A stretch of DNA of 64,000 nucleotides from Mucor racemosus (lineage: Eukaryota > Mucoromycota > Mucoromycetes > Mucorales > Mucoraceae), in the NCBI GenBank assembly GCA_027405735.1, contig JAPEHQ010000018.1:62001-126000 (forward strand), given 5' to 3'. The notes below the pieces were generated by a model. The model made no database searches, was not told the DNA's origin, and worked only from the letters and a program-made list of their open reading frames with translations. Of the stretch, positions 57,947 to 64,000 are shown one piece after another (position 1 is the first letter of the stretch; every line of letters starts with the position of its first letter). The translations under genes were made by a program, and so were the position numbers.

Positions 57947-60900
57947 CTACAAGTCATTCATATTAGACATTCTATATAGCTCTGAGCATATTTTCTTTGA
58001 GACTATTGTGCTGTTAAATGGCACTGAGTTGAGCACATGATTGAAGTGATGAAACCATATAAGGCGTGTTATCGTTGAGAAAATGTCGTATATGTTGATG
58101 TGTATGTCTAAATTGTATATATAGTATCTGGACAGTTTTAAATTTTTGAAGTCATGATAAGTCTGTTGAGGATTTACCACTCTTGGGTACCCAAGAAACT
58201 TGTTGAAAATTCCCTGCCATATATCTTTTTTGTGTACACACGAGATCAACAGATGCATACTGTCTTCTCTAAGATTGCATAGGTGGCATTTGTCTGAATC
58301 AATATCTTTCATTTGCATGTTGTAAAGGAAGGACTTGGATGGTATTCTGTCATGGATAACTTTAAACCAAAGGTTTCTTGCTGTGTGATGCATATTTGTC
58401 TTGTAAAATTCTGTCCATTGTTTTTTGGATATATTATTGTTGTAACCTTTTGGTATTATTAAAGGAATGCCTTGATTTAGGATGTATCTTATACGTTTTT
58501 TCTTCTGATCCAGCAATGGCTTCTTGTTGACATCTTGTATTAGTTTAGAGTATTCTGATAAATCATTTGATTCTTCAAAAAAATTTTCTATGGAATTGTT
58601 TTCCATGTATTGTTGGAAAAAATGATTGTATTTAATGTGTTGTTCTCTTTCAAGTCGAATGATTTTTTATAACACTTTAGGTTTTTTGCATTCTTGTCTT
58701 GGTTTGTAGATTATGGATTTTGTCAAAGGAGTGTATTGAAAGAAGTCTTGTACCTTGCTTTGTTTGATTGTGGCAGTATTTATATTTATTAATTCATTAT
58801 TGAGTTGTTCCTTGTTGCATATGGTGGTGAACGGCAGCGAGAGAAGTATTTTAGGTGATATTTTTATTTTTTCAGCATCCGGTTTGCATTGTTCTATACA
58901 AGAGTCTATAGCTTCGAAGATGTTGTGAAAGGAGTGTAAACCAGTAAATGAACTTTTGTAACGAGATTCAGGAAACAGAAGAGGCACTTCATGGTGAGGT
59001 GTATCACATCCATTTTGAAGGGCAAATACCATCAAGCTATATAAATGGCTAGGTACTGGATTTGGAGTTCCACTCACACTAAGTAACGCATTGATGTATC
59101 TAAGTTGTAGCATCTTCTGTTGCACTGATATGTTTAGCAGGTCTAATCCCCCTTCGTTTTTTGGCAGATAGAAGACATCCTTCTTCACTTGGATTCGTCT
59201 GTCATCAACAATATATTGATAGATAATGGAATTCAATCTTGAAGTAACCACCTTTGGTAGGTTGGTTAGTCTTAGGACATGCCACAGTTTTGATAGTATC
59301 ATTGTGTTGGCCACAGTTGCTCGACCATATACTGATATCTTTCTTTCTTTATAAAAGTTGACAGTTGCTTGAATTTTTCCACTAATGTTGTCCACAAAGG
59401 TATCTCTTTGTTGATTGTTGAACCAGAGAGGGTAGCCTAGATATTTAAGATAGCCTGTACTTGAATTATCAAACCATTTCATCCGTTGATTGTTTGTGAT
59501 ATAGTTCCGTAATTCTGCACCTTTATGACCCACCATCTTACTGCCATGGAGGGGAAACGCGACCGACTTATCTAAGTTGATTTTAGAATTTGACGCCTTG
59601 CTATATCCTTTCAAGCAATCTTCAATTGCCAAATATTCAGCTTTGTTTTTTGCAAAAATTAGTATATCATCAGCATAGGCTAGTAGCTTAATTGGTTTTG
59701 GAGAAACCATGTTCATAGAATTTTGACTGCTTGGTTTAGTTGATTGCATAGTGTACCCAGTTACAGCTTCATTATTAAGGATAGAGAGTAGAAATGGCTC
59801 TATCGCAAAATTAAAAAGAAGAGGTGAAATAGCATCACCTTGTCTTAGGCCTCGTTTTTGTTTAATTGGATTTGTTAGAAAACCATTGACATTGACGAAT
59901 ATTTCATTGTTGAAGAACAGATTTTGGATGCATTGAATGATGGACTCAGGGATACCAAATTTTTCTAGGACCTTGGTCAGATAGTATGGATGAACTCTAT
60001 CATAGGCTTTATGGTTGTCTAGCATTATACCAACATATTCAGTGAACTCGGATTTATTCAAACCTTTGCATACTTTTGAGTTTTCAATCATGAGGTTTAA
60101 TGAAAACCCTTGATCTCCAATAAATCTTTGTGGCATGAATCCTGTTTGGAAGTTATTAATCAGCTGTGAAGCTATTCCCATGAGTCTGGAGTTCAGAATC
60201 CTAGTAAACACTTTGCAGTCGGTATTGATTAGAGAAATCGGCCTCCAGTTTGACAAATCTGACAAATCGCCTTTCTTTGGTAGTAGGATAATACATGCTT
60301 GTTGCCAAGATTTAGGAATAATTCCATATTTCAATGCATCATTGTACACCTTTTCGACAATTTCTTTACATCTTGGGTGAATCATTACAATATTGAGAAT
60401 TTCATATGGCAATCCATCCAAACCAGGGCTACTTTTACGTGGACTTCGTTTTGCACCTTGTTTGATCTCTTCAAAAGATATGTCTTGTGTAATTTCCTCA
60501 GTTTCCTCTTTAGAGATGGATTTGTTAATGTGGTTCAGTATTGCATCTAAACAGTTAATATCTATTCTTTCTTCAGTGTACAACTTAGAGTAAAAAGATT
60601 CTGCTGCTCCAATCTTAGAATCCTTATCATTGCAATCAGTTCTAGTATCCGGGTGTTTGATCATATTGAGGGTACGAGCTTCTCTTCGCTGGTCAATGGT
60701 TCTTTTGATATATGACGGCGAGTTTTCGTTGTTCTCCATCCAATACTTTCCTGATCTCAACCTTGCAATGTCTGTCTTTTCCTTTTGTAATTTTGAAATT
60801 TGTGTTTCAATATCAGGCAGTAGTATATTCAGACATTCTTTATTATCACGGTATAACCTCAAGATACGGTTCCTCTCACTGTTTAGTTTCTTCAGTGTTG

Positions 60901-61867
60901 TCTCTCTGATTTGGTTGGTAGTGCGACAGAAATTAGTTGTAACTTTTTTGACCATATTCTTAAGACAATCCCATTGGTCTTGAGTTGACAGTTCAGGATT
61001 TAGCTTGTTTTGAACGTAGTTTTCTATTTCTCTATTCAAAATGCTAACATATCTTTTGTTCTTACATAGGTAAGGATTGGCTCTCCATATACCTTTTCCA
61101 CAGTTATACATTTCTATAGTTAAGGTCTTGGTAAGTAGTGCATGATCGGTAAATTCCTGACCGAAAAATTCTACATCTCCACCATTCATCCTTTGAAAGA
61201 GCTCCTTCCCGGCAAACATGTAATCTATAGTCGAGAGAGAGATACGTCCTTGTCTATTCTGTCTACATGTAGGCCCATATCCTTCTCCTTCTTGGTTCAT
61301 ACAGTCTTTCATATATCCCGCCATAAATTGGACTAACTCCTTGCTTTTACGTATTCTGGATCCATGTCTGCTACCACTATCAAAACTGTAATTAAAGTCC
61401 CCTGCCATAATCAAATGTGGAAGAATCTCTGGCATAGATAAAAGTATGTTAACTATATCTTTAAAAAGATTATTTCTCTCTTGTCTTTGAACATGTCCAG
61501 AGTGTGCATAAATGTTCATGATGTAAAATGGTGTCGTAGGATTGTCTACAAAGGTAAGTTTGGATAAAATCATTCTTCCATCTGTAGATATCTTGATTTT
61601 CTCAAGGTTAATTGCATTGTTAAAATTAATGATGGAACAGTGTTCAGTCCATATTGCTTGGTGATATTTAAATTTGATTTCCATATTGTTGATTATTTCT
61701 TCAAACGAGTGATTTGGTATGTTGGTTTCCTGACATAGTAGGATATTTAATTTCTTGTTCTTTAACATAGCTATAAAGTCGTCTGTAGTTGATTGTTGAG
61801 ATTGTTTGTATAGACTTCTGCAGTTGACAGAGCCTATATTGATGTTAACATATTTGGTATTATTCAT
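57947..61867 (-). CDS. LINE ORF2: APE endonuclease and reverse transcriptase, one in-frame stop
   Basis: The frame runs 1066 codons from 61867 to a TAA at 58667-58669, then stays open in the same frame to 57947 (about 1306 codons in all). N-terminal AP-endonuclease-like domain: IGSVNCRSL, LLCQETN, YAHSG, IMAGDFN, STIDYMFAG, FTDHALL. Reverse transcriptase: PGLDGLPYEIL, WRPISLINTDCKVFTRILN, NFQTGFMPQRF, GIMLDNHKAYDRV, KRGLRQGDAISPLLFNFAIE, LLAYADDILIF (catalytic YADD intact). The part after the stop has the zinc knuckle CHLCNLREDSMHLLISC and IWQGIF. ORF2 nicks DNA and copies the element RNA on site. The single stop would remove the C-terminal knuckle. It may be a mutation, readthrough or a strain variant. 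Confidence 0.9.
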
Positions 61868-61896
61868 AAGTATTGTTGATATTTATAGATCAGAAA

Positions 61897-63474
61897 TTAA
61901 TCTGAATGTTCAGATATTTCTTCTTCATTGCTAGCACCTACTGGAGACACAAATATGTCTTCCGTTGCTTTTATTACTTTGCTATCATTGGTGCCCTTTT
62001 TCTGAGGCGTGGTAGGCTCAACCGATCCAGGAGATATAGCATCATTCAGACGTCTCTTGGATGTGTTGATCTTAGACGGCTTGAGTTGATCCTTACTTGT
62101 AGTTGAGTTTAAACCTCTATTTGCGGTGTCCGAAGATTGGCTTGATCTCAGCAATCTTGGTGCCCTCGAAGTCGAAGCAATATTCTTCTTAGCATGTTGA
62201 ATTTGCTTTTCCCCTTCTTGATTAATTTGCACCCCGACATTGTCATCCTCATTGATATTAGGTTCGAAGTTCCCTTCATTCAATTCTGAAGCGACATCTT
62301 CCTCCCTGGTTCCAATCACAGTATTTTCTTCATTAGTTTCGGCTTCAGTGCCTTTAACTGATTCAGTGACAACATCTTCCATGTTTTCTTCTTCCACAAT
62401 GTTCCTGGTTTCTTCATTCTGTTCCTCTACCGAGGCAGCTAACACTTCAAAAGTATTGTTAGAAGTGAATTTTGCATTAGGATTACCTCCTTTCAACGCA
62501 TCCAATAGATTAACTTCCATGCCACTAGATTTAGCTTGGTTTATATCACCATTGTCATTCGAATCTTGATACTTGGAAGTTTCCTTGTTTCTAAGGTCCT
62601 TTTTGTTCCAGGGAGCAGCTGGACAGTCGGCATGTAAATGGTTAGGGCTCCTGCATCGATGGCAAAGTTTTCGCTGCTTCTTGGGGCAATCATACTTGAT
62701 GTGATCATCCGAATGACACTCAGGACAAATGGGCTTCATGTTTGACCATACTAGGTGAAGGGCTGTTCCCTCATAGCCAATAAGCTGTACCTGAGGAGTA
62801 AGGTCAGCTGCATAATTTTTTAATTTATCCCTGTTAAGAGTGACAAAGCCTCGGCCAGTAAACCAATCATGATCCTCCACCTTCGTCAATCCAATGTTCA
62901 GGATATCGCCGTATCTTTCAAATGTCTTGACAAGAGATTCCATCAACGCATCCTCATCATCAAGAGGGATCTCAGTAATTCCAACCCGAATTACTTGAGA
63001 TGTACTCGTCAAGGTTTTACTAACTTCAATAGCTTTACCTTCCACTACAAATTCCTTTAAAAGCGCATCTTTGCATTCCTTTTCAGTAGAGAAGCTAAGT
63101 TCGACAACTTTTCGCTTGTTCTTTCCAATAATTCTTGGTTTCATACCTAAGCTGTTGGGATATTGCTCTCTCATGATACCTAAGAGGGTCTTATCTTTGA
63201 ACACCATTCCAAGGAATTGAGAACAATCAATGACGATAGAGTTTTTTTCCTTCGCTTCAATGAAAGTCGAGTTGGATGTTAAGGTTTTAAAACATTCCGT
63301 ATTATCCACATCTGGAGTAACATTGAATGCGTGTCGTTTTTGAAATTTGATTGCATCTGTGAAAGACTGATATGTAAATGGTTTGTTGCTTGGATTATGG
63401 CTAGAATCCAATGTTGATCTACCCTGTGAGGTAGATTCTCGCATTAAAAACTGATCTTTAGCGGAGAAAGCCAT
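61897..63474 (-). CDS. LINE ORF1: RNA-binding gag-like protein with zinc knuckles
   Basis: Unbroken 525-residue frame. Residues ~150-245 resemble the RRM-like fold common in LINE ORF1 proteins (VIRVGITEIPLDDEDALMES, FERYGDILNIGL, GRGFVTLNRDKL). Two CCHC-like knuckles follow: CPECHSDDHIKYDC and CHRCRSPNHLHADC. The C-terminal half is acidic and low complexity, then basic (TSRAPRLLRSS, NTSKRRLNDA). ORF1 coats element RNA. It ends 29 bases before ORF2 starts, so both are probably translated from one transcript. It shows no stop or frameshift. Confidence 0.85.
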   Translation of the reverse strand: MAFSAKDQFLMRESTSQGRSTLDSSHNPSNKPFTYQSFTDAIKFQKRHAFNVTPDVDNTECFKTLTSNSTFIEAKEKNSIVIDCSQFLGMVFKDKTLLGIMREQYPNSLGMKPRIIGKNKRKVVELSFSTEKECKDALLKEFVVEGKAIEVSKTLTSTSQVIRVGITEIPLDDEDALMESLVKTFERYGDILNIGLTKVEDHDWFTGRGFVTLNRDKLKNYAADLTPQVQLIGYEGTALHLVWSNMKPICPECHSDDHIKYDCPKKQRKLCHRCRSPNHLHADCPAAPWNKKDLRNKETSKYQDSNDNGDINQAKSSGMEVNLLDALKGGNPNAKFTSNNTFEVLAASVEEQNEETRNIVEEENMEDVVTESVKGTEAETNEENTVIGTREEDVASELNEGNFEPNINEDDNVGVQINQEGEKQIQHAKKNIASTSRAPRLLRSSQSSDTANRGLNSTTSKDQLKPSKINTSKRRLNDAISPGSVEPTTPQKKGTNDSKVIKATEDIFVSPVGASNEEEISEHSD

Positions 63475-63489
63475 GAACCATTATTTTTT

Positions 63490-63946
63490 CGATTCTCAGC
63501 AACCATCCGAGAAATGCGAATTAAATCCCCGCCACCGTTTATAATTTGAAGTTTTTTGATGTTGTTCTCGACGATTATGGAGACTAGGTTATGCGTATAA
63601 GTATATATGGTATTTCATACTATGAAATTAGATTATGCCCATAAAAAATAGGCATTATAATAATATTTAAACCAAAAGCAGGCAATAAACAAGAGTTTTT
63701 CGACTTTTAGTAGTTAGACGTCCGCTCCCATAATAACTTTTTTACAAGATTATATCCAGCATTTAAAGCTTTATCAGAACAACGAAAAAGATGCCTGTAC
63801 ATGAATCGAAACCTCTACTGTGTACTCGTATTTTTTTCTCCTCGAAGTAGAATAAATTTGCGCTGTTTAAGCTCATTTTTTGTTGAAAATTTACTTTTTT
63901 TTTTTTTTTTGGGTACATTCACAAATATTTTTTATTTGTATAAATT
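63490..63946. other. Flank between the LINE and the right-edge gene
   Basis: No gene is seen. A GC-richer patch at about 63500-63540 lies just beyond the LINE ORF1 start and could be LINE 5' untranslated sequence if the proposed target duplication is wrong. AATAAA on the minus strand near 63931-63936 serves the gene at the right edge. Confidence 0.45.
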
Positions 63947-64000
63947 TCAATCTAACTTTGTCTTTTTAGCCTCATCCTCCTTTCCTTCTTTTTCAATAAC
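63947..64000 (-). CDS. 3' end of an unidentified gene, partial
   Basis: The minus strand reads VIEKEGKEDEAKKTKLD and a TGA stop at 63947-63949, followed 11-16 bases later by AATAAA. The charged, Lys/Glu-rich ending is typical of a cytosolic protein tail but is too short to identify. The gene extends beyond the window. Confidence 0.5.
   Translation of the reverse strand, partial: VIEKEGKEDEAKKTKLD

Larger units (their letters stand above)
57809..63475 (-). mobile_element. LINE (non-LTR retrotransposon), nearly complete, L1-like
   Basis: Minus-strand element with two ORFs 29 bases apart (ORF1 61897-63474, ORF2 57947-61867), a ~120-base 3' untranslated part and a poly(A) end seen as 19 T at 57809-57827. 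AACCATTATTTTTT occurs at 57801-57814, beside the tail, and again at 63476-63489, beside the ORF1 start, and is a candidate target-site duplication. If right, the element begins one base before the ORF1 ATG. An endonuclease of APE type, a reverse transcriptase and a C-terminal zinc knuckle place it with L1/Tx1-like LINEs, an assignment based on domain order. Confidence 0.85.

Noticed and set aside
59751..60983. Several plus-strand ORFs of 60-117 codons inside the LINE
   Set aside because: Shadows antisense to the reverse transcriptase frame; their translations are the complement of RT motifs.
1..64000. tRNA, rRNA and CRISPR arrays
   Set aside because: A scan for the tRNA B-box (GGTTCGAANCC), rRNA core sequences and evenly spaced repeat-spacer arrays found nothing convincing. 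GTTCGACTC near 12.95 kb is part of repeat R1 and has no tRNA arms.

Overview
The window looks like nuclear DNA of an early-diverging filamentous fungus, most likely Mucoromycota (Mucorales). It is very AT-rich. Its genes are split by short introns of about 45-95 bases, nearly all GT-AG. It carries a complex I subunit, a GID4 ubiquitin-ligase receptor, a fungal-type cytochrome c peroxidase, a polyglutamine-rich TAF4 and an L1-like LINE. The taxonomic call is inference from gene style and content; no rRNA or tRNA gene was seen.

Layout. 0-2.7 kb: a decayed dynein intermediate-chain fragment at the left edge, a small TIR element and a fragment of dispersed repeat R1. 2.9-9.6 kb: three plus-strand genes (complex I NDUFB10-type subunit, a PA-TM-RING membrane ubiquitin ligase, an unnamed four-helix membrane protein). 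9.8-13.0 kb: a long R1 block broken by two solo LTRs. 14.4-17.5 kb: a tandem cluster of two intact genes and one fragment of a zinc-cysteine plus HNH-like nuclease family. 17.6-19.8 kb: a short-chain dehydrogenase pseudogene and the mitochondrial cytochrome c peroxidase gene. 20-28.5 kb: a transposon graveyard with R1, solo LTRs of several families, a Ty3/gypsy integrase fragment, and a duplicated 0.7-kb repeat (R3) joined to more dynein intermediate-chain debris. 30.5-36.4 kb: an RNase H-fold protein that appears to lack its catalytic acids, a TTLL12-type protein with a UBA-like insert, and a FAR1-like zinc-binding protein. 37-40 kb: a START-domain pseudogene cut by R1, plus solo LTRs. 40.7-50.6 kb: TAF4, gamma-glutamyltranspeptidase and GID4, all on the minus strand. 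51.5-57 kb: more R1, LTRs and unassigned sequence. 57.8-63.5 kb: a nearly complete minus-strand LINE with two ORFs. 63.9-64.0 kb: the 3' end of another minus-strand gene.

Intact genes are housekeeping or regulatory and form islands separated by repeat blocks. The genes do not form a shared pathway. The ubiquitin theme (PA-TM-RING ligase, GID4, UBA in TTLL12) is probably coincidental. The least familiar parts are the HNH-like tandem cluster, the RNase H-like pseudoenzyme, the UBA-TTLL12 architecture, and the nested solo LTRs, most of which have exact 5-base target-site duplications. Exon boundaries were worked out by hand from splice sites and reading phase, and every intact model closes in frame.
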